A stretch of DNA of 64,000 bases, taken from contig CBDDIB010000002.1 of assembly GCA_965228695.1 (NCBI GenBank), positions 310,001 through 374,000 of the forward strand. Reading direction: 5' to 3'. This DNA is from JAJFJD01 sp965228695. Lineage in GTDB: Bacteria; Pseudomonadota; Alphaproteobacteria; UBA8366. This document shows, piece by piece, positions 45,361 to 54,371 of the stretch. The position numbers and the translations under genes are program-made. The notes under the pieces were generated by a model. That model saw nothing but the letters and a program-made list of their open reading frames with translations. It searched no databases and was not told the DNA's origin. How positions within the stretch are numbered: position 1 is the stretch's first letter; the number at the start of each line of letters is the position of its first letter.

Positions 45361-46248
45361 TCACGGCATCCGCCGTAATGCGCGAATGACCGTGTGACGC
45401 GCCGTCACCGTCGCGATCAGGCAGGCCAGGATCGGAACGACGCCCAGCGCGATCCATTCCCAAGGCGCCAGGGTCGGTGCGGGGAGCAGCGCGGCATCCA
45501 GATCGGACAGCAACTTGCCGAACCCAAGCAATGTAAACACCGCAAGAAGCCCGCCGAACAGGCTGCCCACGAGCGACACGCGGAACGCCTGCCGCTGAAA
45601 CTGTTGCGCGACGTATTGGTCCGTTGCCCCGATGAGGTGCAGCACCTCGATCACATCGCGATGGACGGCAACCCCGCTGCGCGTCGCGAATACCACCGCC
45701 GCCATCGCGGAAAACCCGATCAGGACGATCACCACGGTCGCCAACAATTCCAGCGTCCGGACCAGTGATTCGATTTGACCGCGCCAATACTCATGGCTGT
45801 CGACCACGACTCCTTTGATATCCTGGCTCAATTGTTTCGCAAGGGCGGCCAAGTCGACGGCGCCGGCTTGCTCGAGCCGAACGTCGATCACGCGGGGCAG
45901 CGGAAGATCCTGCGCGTCGAGGTTCGGGCCCAACCAGGGTTCGAGCGCCGCCATCGTCGTTTCCGCCGGCACCACATTGACGATCGCGACCCCCGGAACA
46001 TTCCGCAGCATCTTCGCGGCGCTTCGGATACGGTCCTCGATGGCACCGTCTTTCTCCCCGTCGATCGGCGAAACCTGGACGGTGAAGGCGGCCGTCAATT
46101 CATCGTTCCAAGCCGCGGCCGCCGCGGCCAGCACCATCGCCCCGGCCAGAATGACCGCGCCCAGATAAACCATGATGCCGATGATCCACGGCAGCAGGCG
46201 CGACGACGATTCCCGAGAGAGCGGAAGAACGGCTTGCGAGTCGCTCAT
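45361..46248 (-). CDS. ftsX: Cell-division permease FtsX
   Basis: 295 residues: a cytoplasmic start, TM1 (WIIGIMVYLGAVILAGAM), an extracytoplasmic domain of about 120 residues, then three TMs. The late helices include SGVAVHRDVIEVLHLIGATDQYVAQQ, the cytoplasmic loop that meets FtsE. FtsEX controls peptidoglycan hydrolases at the septum. The ATG overlaps the ftsE stop by four bases, as is usual for this pair. Confidence 0.92.
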   Translation of the reverse strand: MSDSQAVLPLSRESSSRLLPWIIGIMVYLGAVILAGAMVLAAAAAAWNDELTAAFTVQVSPIDGEKDGAIEDRIRSAAKMLRNVPGVAIVNVVPAETTMAALEPWLGPNLDAQDLPLPRVIDVRLEQAGAVDLAALAKQLSQDIKGVVVDSHEYWRGQIESLVRTLELLATVVIVLIGFSAMAAVVFATRSGVAVHRDVIEVLHLIGATDQYVAQQFQRQAFRVSLVGSLFGGLLAVFTLLGFGKLLSDLDAALLPAPTLAPWEWIALGVVPILACLIATVTARHTVIRALRRMP

Positions 46249-46922
46249 TTCTTCTCCGCGTCGCGATTCAAGACCGTCAATTCGCCGTCTTCCAAATGCA
46301 TCACGGGGTGCGAGAACCGCGAAATCAGACTTTTGTTATGCGTCGCGATGACGACCGTGGTCCCCATGCGATTGAGTTCTTCGAACAGATACAGCAGCCG
46401 AACCGCGATCGTATCGTCCACGTTGCCAGTCGGTTCGTCGGCGAGCAAGAGGCTCGGATGCGCAATCACCGCGCGGGCGATCGCGATGCGTTGTTGCTGT
46501 CCACCCGACAGGGTCGGCGGCCGCGCATGGAGATGATCCTTCAGTCCAACCCAGGTCAGCAATTCGGTCACATGTTTGTTCACGACATCTTCGCGGCTGC
46601 CAGAGACGCGCAGCGGCAAGGCGACATTATCGAAGGCCGAAAGATGTTGAATGAGCCTAAAATCTTGAAAGACAACACCAATTCTTCGCCGCAACTCGGG
46701 CAGGTCGCGGCGCGGCACGCGGGTAACATCCCGGCTGAACAAGGTGATGAAGCCGCGGCTCGGCCGGTGCGCCAGATACATGAGTTTGAGCAGAGACGAC
46801 TTGCCCGCACCGCTCGGCCCGGTCACAAAATGGAACGACCCAGGCGGGAGCGTAAAGGTAACATCGCTAAGCACTTCCGGGCCGGCGCCATAGCGCATGC
46901 CTACGTTTTCGAACCGAACCAC
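46245..46922 (-). CDS. ftsE: Cell-division ATPase FtsE
   Basis: 225 residues. Walker A is GPSGAGKSS (36-44), the signature is LSGGQQQRIAIARAVI, Walker B is LLADEPTGNVD, and the switch is IATHNKSL. The sequence FENVGMRYGAG at the start and the short length fit FtsE. It drives FtsX. The start is a GTG at 46922 behind GGCGGAAGAC. The zinc-ribbon gene is divergent across a 215-base gap (46923-47137) that should carry both promoters; no clear boxes were seen there. Confidence 0.93.
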   Translation of the reverse strand: MVRFENVGMRYGAGPEVLSDVTFTLPPGSFHFVTGPSGAGKSSLLKLMYLAHRPSRGFITLFSRDVTRVPRRDLPELRRRIGVVFQDFRLIQHLSAFDNVALPLRVSGSREDVVNKHVTELLTWVGLKDHLHARPPTLSGGQQQRIAIARAVIAHPSLLLADEPTGNVDDTIAVRLLYLFEELNRMGTTVVIATHNKSLISRFSHPVMHLEDGELTVLNRDAEKK

Positions 46923-47137
46923 GTCTTCCGCCGAAACTTATTCGTTGAAAGGTAGCCAATCGGCGGCGGACGAACCAAGCGGCTTCTCGCCGGCTGCCCC
47001 AATCCCGCCCCGGACCGGCAAGATGGCATGCGGAACCACCCGCGTAAAGCACTGCCATCCTTGCAACGCGACTCGCGACCCCTTAGACTCGCCACCAACG
47101 GAGGGGTGAACACTATTAGGTCAGATTTTCCAGCGAC

Positions 47138-48328
47138 ATGATTATCTCTTGCCCGACTTGCGGCGCGAGCTTCAACGTGAAGCCAGAGGCGCTTGGGTCC
47201 GACGGGCGAACGGTAAAATGCAGCAAATGCGCGCACCAGTGGCACGCAATGCCCGACGCAGAGCCGGACGCCGACGCGCTGGAAAGTGCGCCTGCGCCGG
47301 ATGACGCCGCACCGGAGCCGACACCCGACGAACCCGCCGCCGCCGAAGCAGCCATCGAGGAACCGGTCGCCGACGCTCCCGCCAATCCCGTAACGGACGG
47401 GCCGCAAGAGGGCGAGCCAAAGCCGGACGAGTCGGCCGACGACGACGCGACCCGCGACGAAGCCGCTGCGGACGATGGAGCCGCGGATGACGGGGCAGCC
47501 GGCGAGGCGCCAGCGGCCGAAGAAGCGGCGCCCGCGGAAGCCGACACAACGGAGCCGCCGGAAATCGCGGCCGATCGCGACGATTCGGTCGAGAAGGTTC
47601 TTTCCAACACAGCGATGGATAGTATCTTCGGCTCCGACGACGAGCCGGACGCTGGCGATCACGCTGCGGAGAACACCGCGACCGCGGAACCCGACGCGAT
47701 TCCAACGGCCTGGACCGCCGACGATGCCGATCAGGACGCGGCGGATGACGCGCGCGCGGACGGGTTCCCGCCCCCGCCGGGCGCGGCCGGCGAGTCCGTC
47801 CCCGACGAAGCGGTGGCCGCCGCGGAGGGCGGCAAGCGGCGCAGCGGGTTGATGCGGCTGATTTCGTTGTTAGCGCTCATTTTGCTTATTACGGCCGTCG
47901 TCAGCGTCGGCTATTTCATGCAGTCGAAGGTCGTGATGTGGTTCCCGGCAACCAGCAAGATCTACGCGATGGTCGGGTTGAAGCCGGATGTCTTGGGACA
48001 AGGCCTCCATATCGCCGACCCGAAACCGACAAAGGAAATTGACGGCAACGACGAGGTGCTGGTCGTCAGCGGCGCCATCAAGAACACCTCCGGCAACCGT
48101 CAGAAGGTGCCGCTCCTGCGCGGCGCGTTGCTGGACAAGAACGGCAAGGAACTGCACATCTGGACCTTCACGGCGCAGCAGGAATCGGTGGAGCCGGGAG
48201 AACAGGCGACCTACCAGACGCAATTCAAGAACCCGCCGGCGGCGGCCGAGAAACTCGACATCACCTTCACGCGGTCGGGCGACGCGCAGACCGCCGGACG
48301 CGACGCCGCGATGCCGGACAAGAAGTGA
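47138..48328 (+). CDS. Zinc-ribbon membrane protein with long acidic linker
   Basis: 396 residues. The N-terminus is an MJ0042-type zinc finger: CPTC at 5-8 and CSKC at 28-31. Residues 40-235 are almost purely Ala, Asp, Glu, Pro and Gly and should be disordered. A TM near 238-262 is followed by a DUF3426-type extracytoplasmic domain with LVVSGAIKNTSGNRQKVP and a cystatin-like TFTAQQESVEPGEQATY. So the finger and acidic linker face the cytoplasm and the DUF3426 domain faces the periplasm. The position next to ftsEX suggests an envelope role, but none is established. Confidence 0.85.
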   Translation: MIISCPTCGASFNVKPEALGSDGRTVKCSKCAHQWHAMPDAEPDADALESAPAPDDAAPEPTPDEPAAAEAAIEEPVADAPANPVTDGPQEGEPKPDESADDDATRDEAAADDGAADDGAAGEAPAAEEAAPAEADTTEPPEIAADRDDSVEKVLSNTAMDSIFGSDDEPDAGDHAAENTATAEPDAIPTAWTADDADQDAADDARADGFPPPPGAAGESVPDEAVAAAEGGKRRSGLMRLISLLALILLITAVVSVGYFMQSKVVMWFPATSKIYAMVGLKPDVLGQGLHIADPKPTKEIDGNDEVLVVSGAIKNTSGNRQKVPLLRGALLDKNGKELHIWTFTAQQESVEPGEQATYQTQFKNPPAAAEKLDITFTRSGDAQTAGRDAAMPDKK

Positions 48329-48353
48329 CCGGCATCCGTCACCGGCACCGCGC

Positions 48354-50987
48354 CTAGAACTGTTTCAGCAATCGATCGATGTAGTCGAGTTCGGGCTGCG
48401 GACGCGTCCTTTGTCCGGCACGCCGGCGTAACTCGTCCCGGATGCGCCGGGCGTCCCGCAACCGGTCCTCGTCGGGAATTTCGACCTGCTCGGTATTCAT
48501 GCCGCGCCCGTCGTTATCTTGCGTCCGGCCGAACGGATCACGCTGACGATCCCGCGCCTCGGAGGTCGGATTGCCTTCCCCCCGCTGGCCGCGCTGACCA
48601 AATTGACGCATGAGCGCTTCGGTGGCGGCGCGTGCGCCCTGCTGAAGCTGGTCGATCGCGTCGGTCTGCGGCGGCACCGCCCGCCCGGCCTGACCCTTGC
48701 CAAGCTGTTCGGTGGAACCGCGCATCGAGCGCTCGGCACGTCCGAGCGGGCGCGGCACCGAATCGGACATTTCGCCCAACTCGCGCATCAACTCGCCAAG
48801 CCGCTTGCGCAGCGCCTCTTGCGATTCGGATTCCTGCGACATCGGCGACTGCGACTGATTGGGCTGGCCCTCCGGGGGCCGCATGCCCGGCGGCAATCGG
48901 TTCGGCGGCATCCGGAACCGCCGATTGCCCTGCGGCCGCATCTGGCCGCGGCGCTGCGCCTCGCGGAAGGTCTTGTCCAACAATTTCTGCTGGTCGCGGA
49001 TGATATTCTGCAGATCGTTCAGCATCTGCATCGCGCGTTGTTGTTTTTGACCCGGCCGGGCAAACCGCCGGGCCTTCAGGTTCTCCAACATGTTCCGCAA
49101 TTGCGACAGCATCTGCTTCGCCGCGTCCCGCTGGCCGCTTTTCATCAACTCGCGTATCCGGTCCAGCATCTTCTTCAAGTCGTTGCGATTCAGCGTGATG
49201 TTCTGATCGTTCTGCTGAGTCAATTCGTTCGGCTGACGCGGCATGTCCTTCAGCGATTCGGCCAGCGAATTGAGATACTCGTCCATCGCGCGCTCCAACT
49301 CGCGCAGCAATTTCTCGAGTTCCTTATCGTCCGCTCCATCGCGCAAGGCGTCTTGCAAGGCCTGTTGCGCTTCCCGCAGCGCCTGCTCGCTGAGCGACAG
49401 CGTGCCGTCCTCCAGGCGCAGCGCCGTATCCCACAGCAGCTTCATCACGCCCGCGACATGCTCCGCCGTATCCTGATACCCGCGCTCCAACCGCCGCGAC
49501 GCTGAGGTCAGCGCCATGAACACCACCACGTCGCCGTCATACTGCTCATGCTCCCAGGCGAGGATCTCGAGATGGGCGGCGACACGGTTCCGGTTTTTGT
49601 TCGGATAAACGGCAAGCTGACGGCGCTGTTTGATGATCGCCCGCGCCACCGGGTGGGTGAAAACGCGCTCCGGCAGCACGGCTTGCACCACCGCGCTTTT
49701 GCCGACTTGGCCGGCCGCGTCCCGGGCCATGAGCTGAATGGTGACCGGCAGGCCGGCCCAGGGATGCGGCGTCAGGTCGTGGTAGCTGGTCGACTTGATT
49801 TCCCGCGCCATGACGCCGGGCAAGGGCAGATCAAGATCGATCGGCGGCAGATTGGCCAACGCCGATTTTTCCCCTTTCGCGTCGGATCGCGTGATCGACG
49901 CTGTCACCTGTTCGACGCCGTAGTCGTCGGTCGCCTCGAAATCCAGGCGCAGCGCCTTGCGCTGGCTCTCGCTCGGCTTGCCGGAGAAGGCAACCGTCGG
50001 AACCGTGTCGTCGGTGATCGCGACCTCCCATCCCACCAGTTCCGCGCCGTCTTGCCGAACGACGACGCGGCCCGGCACCGCCAGGTCGTTTTCGATGTGG
50101 TATCCGGCTTTGTCGTCGCCCTCGAACGGCGTTGCGGCCTCGCCCATGGCGAGTTCCGGTGTCGTCCGGCCGCCGGTCAGGCGAATCACCAGCTTGCTGC
50201 CCTTCGGCACCGTAATGACCGCGCCGGGCGCCACCGATTTCGTCGTGTTCGTCTCGTCCGCCGTCTCGGTGTTTTCAGCGGCCCCTGTCGCCGCGCCGGC
50301 CAGATTGCCCGACGCCAGGAAGACCGGCGGTTTCCGGGTGTAGTCCGGCGGCGTGATCCAGGCATCCAGCTTCACCGCCACCTTGCCGTCGCCGGCCAGC
50401 ACGTCCGGCGTCAGTGCCTGCAGGATACGGTCGCCGGCCTGGTTGCCGACCGCCAGGAACCCGGCGATCAGCGCAACGCCCAGCCCGATGCGGAATGCGA
50501 AGGGGTCGCGCCGGATAAGCTTCGGCCGCGGCCATCCGATGCGCAGGCGCGCGACCGCCGCCTTCATGCGTTCCTGATGCAGCCGCCATAAATCGCGCGA
50601 GGCCGAATCGGCGAACCCGGTCGCCAGGTTGTCCTCCAACGTTTCCAGCGGACGATGGTCCAGATCATTGACCTGTTCGATATGACGGAGCGATTCGTCG
50701 CGATCGGGAATCCGCAGCGCGCGCATGCCGTGCCAGAGACACCCGGCAATGCCGACGCCGAACGCCAGCAGCAGCAGGCTGTGCAGCCATCCCGGCAGCG
50801 CCTGCGGCAGGCCGATGAGCGCCAATACGACAAACAAACCGGTAAGGGCGAGCCCGGGCCAAAGCGCCGGCCACAGCCGTTCCCAAAGGAGAACGGCGCG
50901 GGAAAGTGAAATCCGCCACCGCGGCAGCACCGCCGCAAGGGTCGATTCGCGTCGTTTCCGGGGCTTTCGGCTCATTGGGCGCATCAT
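48354..50987 (-). CDS. DUF4175/TIGR02302-type envelope protein
   Basis: 877 residues. Two N-terminal TMs (near 36-75) and a third near 165 anchor it. A large beta-rich periplasmic part follows, with KVAVKLDAWITPPDYTRKPP as the family hallmark. The last 330 residues are helical and extremely rich in Gln, Arg and Met, forming a long coiled coil (LEKLLRELERAMDEYLNSLA) and then Gly/Pro/Arg-rich disorder. It is an uncharacterised alphaproteobacterial family. The start ATG overlaps the lysA stop within ATGATG, so it is the fourth gene of the arg-lys operon. Confidence 0.88.
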   Translation of the reverse strand: MMRPMSRKPRKRRESTLAAVLPRWRISLSRAVLLWERLWPALWPGLALTGLFVVLALIGLPQALPGWLHSLLLLAFGVGIAGCLWHGMRALRIPDRDESLRHIEQVNDLDHRPLETLEDNLATGFADSASRDLWRLHQERMKAAVARLRIGWPRPKLIRRDPFAFRIGLGVALIAGFLAVGNQAGDRILQALTPDVLAGDGKVAVKLDAWITPPDYTRKPPVFLASGNLAGAATGAAENTETADETNTTKSVAPGAVITVPKGSKLVIRLTGGRTTPELAMGEAATPFEGDDKAGYHIENDLAVPGRVVVRQDGAELVGWEVAITDDTVPTVAFSGKPSESQRKALRLDFEATDDYGVEQVTASITRSDAKGEKSALANLPPIDLDLPLPGVMAREIKSTSYHDLTPHPWAGLPVTIQLMARDAAGQVGKSAVVQAVLPERVFTHPVARAIIKQRRQLAVYPNKNRNRVAAHLEILAWEHEQYDGDVVVFMALTSASRRLERGYQDTAEHVAGVMKLLWDTALRLEDGTLSLSEQALREAQQALQDALRDGADDKELEKLLRELERAMDEYLNSLAESLKDMPRQPNELTQQNDQNITLNRNDLKKMLDRIRELMKSGQRDAAKQMLSQLRNMLENLKARRFARPGQKQQRAMQMLNDLQNIIRDQQKLLDKTFREAQRRGQMRPQGNRRFRMPPNRLPPGMRPPEGQPNQSQSPMSQESESQEALRKRLGELMRELGEMSDSVPRPLGRAERSMRGSTEQLGKGQAGRAVPPQTDAIDQLQQGARAATEALMRQFGQRGQRGEGNPTSEARDRQRDPFGRTQDNDGRGMNTEQVEIPDEDRLRDARRIRDELRRRAGQRTRPQPELDYIDRLLKQF

Positions 50988-52276
50988 CCCATACTCCGCC
51001 GTCTGAGGGGGTCGTCCTGCTGCCAGTCCGCGAAACTGTCCAGCGCGAGCAATTCTTCGTAGCTCTGGCGCGCGCGAATCACCGAATAATCGCTTCCGTT
51101 CACCATAATCTCCGGTACCAGGGGCCGCGAGTTATAGGTCGACGCCATAACAGCACCGTAAGCCCCCGCGGAAGCGAATGCCAGTAAATCTCCGGTGACC
51201 ACGGGCGGCAGGGGGTATCCCCGTACGAAGGTGTCGCCGGTCTCGCAGACCGGTCCGACCACGTCGGCCGGTTCGAAGACATCGTTGGATGCCACATGCA
51301 CCACCGGTATCAGCTCATGATGCGCATCATAGAGCGTCGGCCGGATCAAATCGTTCATCGCGGCGTCGAGCACGACGAAGCGGCGGCTGTTGCCAAGCTT
51401 CACGAACAGCACGCGCGAGACCAGCAAGCCCGCATTGCCGACCAGCATGCGGCCGGGCTCGAACGCCAGTTGACAGCCGAGATCGCCGACCGTCTCGCGC
51501 ACCATCGCCGCGTATTCTTCGGGCAACGGCGGTTCCTCGTCGCGATAGGGGATGCCGAGGCCACCGCCGAGATCGAGCCGGGTAATCGTGTGCCCCTGAT
51601 CGCGCAGCGTCCGCACCAGCTCCGCGACGCGGGTAAACGCCATCCGGAAGGGCTCCAAATCGGTCAACTGCGAGCCGATGTGGACCGCGACCGAAACCGG
51701 GTTGAGGCCGGGCAGGTCAGCGGCCCGCCGGTAGGTTTCGACCGCGTCCTTGATGTCGATGCCGAACTTGTCCTCCTGCCGGCCGGTCGAAATCTTGTCG
51801 TGGGTCTTCGCGTCCACATCCGGGTTGACCCGGATCGCGATGTCCATCGTCGCGTTGCGGGCGTCCGCGACTTCGGACAGCGCGTCGAGTTCGGGATGCG
51901 ATTCCACGTTGATCTGATGAATTCCGCGCTCCACGGCGCCGGCGAGCTCTTCCTGCGACTTGCCGACACCAGAGAAGATGATCCCGTCCGCGGACACGCC
52001 CGCCGCCAGCGCCCGGCGCAGTTCGCCCTCGGAAACCACATCCGCGCCCGCGCCCAAATCCGCCAAAGTCTTGATCACCGCGAGGTTCGAGTTCGCCTTG
52101 ACCGCGTAGAATATCTTCGCATCCAGATCGGATAAGGCTTCGGCCAGGACCTGATAATGCCGCGTCAGCGTCGCCGTCGAATAGCAATAGAAAGGCGTTC
52201 CTTCCGCCTCGGCGATCCGGGTAATCGGCACGTCTTCCGCGTGCAGGGCGCCGCGGCGATATTGAAAATGGTTCAT
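50984..52276 (-). CDS. lysA: Diaminopimelate decarboxylase
   Basis: 430 residues, fold type III PLP enzyme. The PLP lysine is in KIFYAVKANSN near 60, the glycine-rich phosphate loop is LDLGGGLGIPY near 250, and the specificity segment GPVCETGDTF near 345 matches LysA. It makes L-lysine from meso-diaminopimelate. The ATG at 52276 overlaps the lptM stop by four bases, and longer frames are rejected for this reason. Confidence 0.95.
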   Translation of the reverse strand: MNHFQYRRGALHAEDVPITRIAEAEGTPFYCYSTATLTRHYQVLAEALSDLDAKIFYAVKANSNLAVIKTLADLGAGADVVSEGELRRALAAGVSADGIIFSGVGKSQEELAGAVERGIHQINVESHPELDALSEVADARNATMDIAIRVNPDVDAKTHDKISTGRQEDKFGIDIKDAVETYRRAADLPGLNPVSVAVHIGSQLTDLEPFRMAFTRVAELVRTLRDQGHTITRLDLGGGLGIPYRDEEPPLPEEYAAMVRETVGDLGCQLAFEPGRMLVGNAGLLVSRVLFVKLGNSRRFVVLDAAMNDLIRPTLYDAHHELIPVVHVASNDVFEPADVVGPVCETGDTFVRGYPLPPVVTGDLLAFASAGAYGAVMASTYNSRPLVPEIMVNGSDYSVIRARQSYEELLALDSFADWQQDDPLRRRSMG

Positions 52277-52401
52277 CGCGGCGCCGGATAGGATCGCGGG
52301 TACTCGCTCTTGCCCGGCGCTTCCGGCGGCCCCTTCTTGCCGCACGCCGCCATACCGGCGGCCAGCGCCAGAACGAAAAACACCCTTAGAATCAGTCGCA
52401 T
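52273..52401 (-). CDS. lptM: LptM-like small lipoprotein
   Basis: 42 residues: MRLILRVFFVLALAAGMAA then the lipidated Cys in CGKKGPPEAPGKSEY. The CG.KGP core right after the lipid is the signature of LptM (formerly YifL), which helps LptD/LptE mature in the outer membrane. It lies between argH and lysA, as is common, with a TGATG junction to argH and an ATGA junction to lysA. It is too short for most automatic calls, but the coupled starts and stops make it convincing. Confidence 0.85.
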   Translation of the reverse strand: MRLILRVFFVLALAAGMAACGKKGPPEAPGKSEYPRSYPAPR

Positions 52402-53783
52402 CACAAGAATCGCTCCCGTGCGGCCTTCGCAGCTTCGCGCACGCGCTCCGGCGCGGTCCCGCCGAAACTCTTCCGGCTCTGCACCGCCGCCGAATTGCTC
52501 AATACCGAGTATATATCCTGGGTTATCCCGGATTCCACCTGTTGCATGTCCGCAAGCGGCAGATCGGCCAGGCCGCAGCCCTGTTTTTCCGCCAGCGCGA
52601 CGATTTGACCCGTCACGTGATGGGCCCGCCGGAAGGGCATATCGAGCACGCGGACCAGCCAATCCGCCAGATCGGTCGCGGTCGGGAAGCCGTCCACCAG
52701 CGCGCGTTCCATGGCGTCCGGGTCGGCCTCCATGTCGCCGACCATCCCTGCCATCGCGGCGATGGCGAGCGACAGGCTTTCCGCGGCGTCGAAGGCCGGT
52801 TCCTTGTCCTCCTGCATGTCCTTGCCGTAGGCCAGCGGCAGGCCCTTCATCACGATCATCAGCCCGGTCATCGCGCCGACGATGCGGCCGGCCTTGGCGC
52901 GCGCCAGTTCGGCCGCATCCGGGTTGCGTTTCTGCGGCATGATCGACGAGCCGGTGGTGTACGCGTCCGACAGCCGGATGAAGCCGTATTGCGGCGTGCA
53001 CCACAACACGATCTCCTCGGCCAATCGCGAGAGATGGACCGCCGAGATCGATAGCGCCGCCAGGAATTCCAGCGTGAAGTCGCGCGCCGACACGGCATCC
53101 ATGGAATTTTCCATCGGGCCGTCGAAGCCCAACGCCGCCGCCGTCGCATGCCGGTCGATGTCGAAGGACGTGCCGGCCAGCGCCGCCGCCCCCAGCGGGC
53201 TTTCGTTGACCCGCGCGCGGCAATCCCGGAGCCGGCCGCGGTCGCGCCCGACCATCGCCACATAGGCCAGCAAATGATGACCGAAGGTGACGGGCTGCGC
53301 CGGCTGCAAATGCGTGAAGCCCGGCATGACGGTATCCGCGTGCGCCTCGGCCTTCTCGATCAGGGCCGCCTGCAGCGCCTGGAGCTGTTCGTCCAGCCCA
53401 TCGATCGCATCGCGCACCCAGAGCCGGAAATCGGTCGCCACCTGATCGTTGCGGCTGCGCGCCGTATGCAACCGGCCGGCGGCGTCGCCGATCAATTCTG
53501 CGAGACGGGCCTCGATATTCAGGTGGATATCTTCCAGCGCCGTCTTAAATTCAAAGGTACCGGCCTCGATCTCCTTCAGGATACGGTCGAGCCCGTCCTG
53601 AATCGCGGCGCCGTCCTCGGCGCTGATCAGGCCCTGATCGGCCAGCATCTGGCAATGCGCCTTGGATCCCGCGATGTCCTGGGCGAAGAGCCGCCGGTCG
53701 AAACCGATGGAGGCGTTGATTTGTTCCATGATGGCCGACGGGCCCGACGCGTAGCGCCCGCCCCACATGCTGTTGCTGCTCAT
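52401..53783 (-). CDS. argH: Argininosuccinate lyase
   Basis: 460 residues, usual length. The family signature GSSIMPQKRNPDAAEL lies near 280, with the catalytic Ser in it. The early SRNDQVATDFRLWV segment near 112 and TFGHHLLAYVAM are also typical. It splits argininosuccinate to arginine and fumarate. The start ATG is divergent from the TlpA gene, 24 bases away. It leads the argH-lptM-lysA-DUF4175 operon. Confidence 0.95.
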   Translation of the reverse strand: MSSNSMWGGRYASGPSAIMEQINASIGFDRRLFAQDIAGSKAHCQMLADQGLISAEDGAAIQDGLDRILKEIEAGTFEFKTALEDIHLNIEARLAELIGDAAGRLHTARSRNDQVATDFRLWVRDAIDGLDEQLQALQAALIEKAEAHADTVMPGFTHLQPAQPVTFGHHLLAYVAMVGRDRGRLRDCRARVNESPLGAAALAGTSFDIDRHATAAALGFDGPMENSMDAVSARDFTLEFLAALSISAVHLSRLAEEIVLWCTPQYGFIRLSDAYTTGSSIMPQKRNPDAAELARAKAGRIVGAMTGLMIVMKGLPLAYGKDMQEDKEPAFDAAESLSLAIAAMAGMVGDMEADPDAMERALVDGFPTATDLADWLVRVLDMPFRRAHHVTGQIVALAEKQGCGLADLPLADMQQVESGITQDIYSVLSNSAAVQSRKSFGGTAPERVREAAKAARERFL

Positions 53784-53807
53784 GGCGCACCATTTATCGT
53801 AGGCACG

Positions 53808-54371
53808 ATGAAACCCGTTGAATTCATATCAAAACTTCTCTTGGCCATCATTCTGGTCGCCGTGGCGTTCTCGGGCCCCGCACTCGCAGGGCCGCCGCTG
53901 AACGGCTGGATGGAGCAATTTACTCCCAACGATACGCCCAAACCAGTGCCGCAAACGGGCTTCTTCGACGGCGCGGAAAAGCCGCAGTCGCTGGCCGGAT
54001 TCAAGGGCCGCGTCATCCTGGTGAATTTCTGGGCGACGTGGTGTGCGCCCTGCGTCCGCGAACTGCCCTCGCTCGACCGGCTACAGGCCGACATGGGCGG
54101 CAAGGACTTCGCCGTCGTCGCGGTCAGTATCGACCGGGGCGGCGTGAAAACGGCCGAGCCCTTCCTCCGGGAGAAACTCGGCCTCGACAAGCTCGGCCTT
54201 TATGTCGACAAGCGCATGGAACTCGCCCGCGCCCTCGGCGTGAAAGGCATGCCGGCGAGTTTCCTGATCGACCGCAGCGGCAACATCCGCGGCTCGCTCA
54301 CCGGCATCGCTGAATGGGACGACAAAGACGCGAAAGCGCTGATCCGCTATTACTTGAAAGAGGGCGGCTAG
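53808..54371 (+). CDS. TlpA-like periplasmic thioredoxin
   Basis: 187 residues. The ATG at 53808 opens a signal peptide (KLLLAIILVAVAFSGPALAG). The thioredoxin fold carries the redox pair in FWATWCAPCVRELPSL near 80 and the cis-proline motif GMPASFLID near 150. It keeps periplasmic thiols reduced, often for cytochrome c or copper-centre assembly. The gene directly upstream is argH on the other strand, a familiar pairing. Its TAG stop interlocks with the TAG of the convergent hbd gene inside CTAG (54368-54371). Confidence 0.9.
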   Translation: MKPVEFISKLLLAIILVAVAFSGPALAGPPLNGWMEQFTPNDTPKPVPQTGFFDGAEKPQSLAGFKGRVILVNFWATWCAPCVRELPSLDRLQADMGGKDFAVVAVSIDRGGVKTAEPFLREKLGLDKLGLYVDKRMELARALGVKGMPASFLIDRSGNIRGSLTGIAEWDDKDAKALIRYYLKEGG

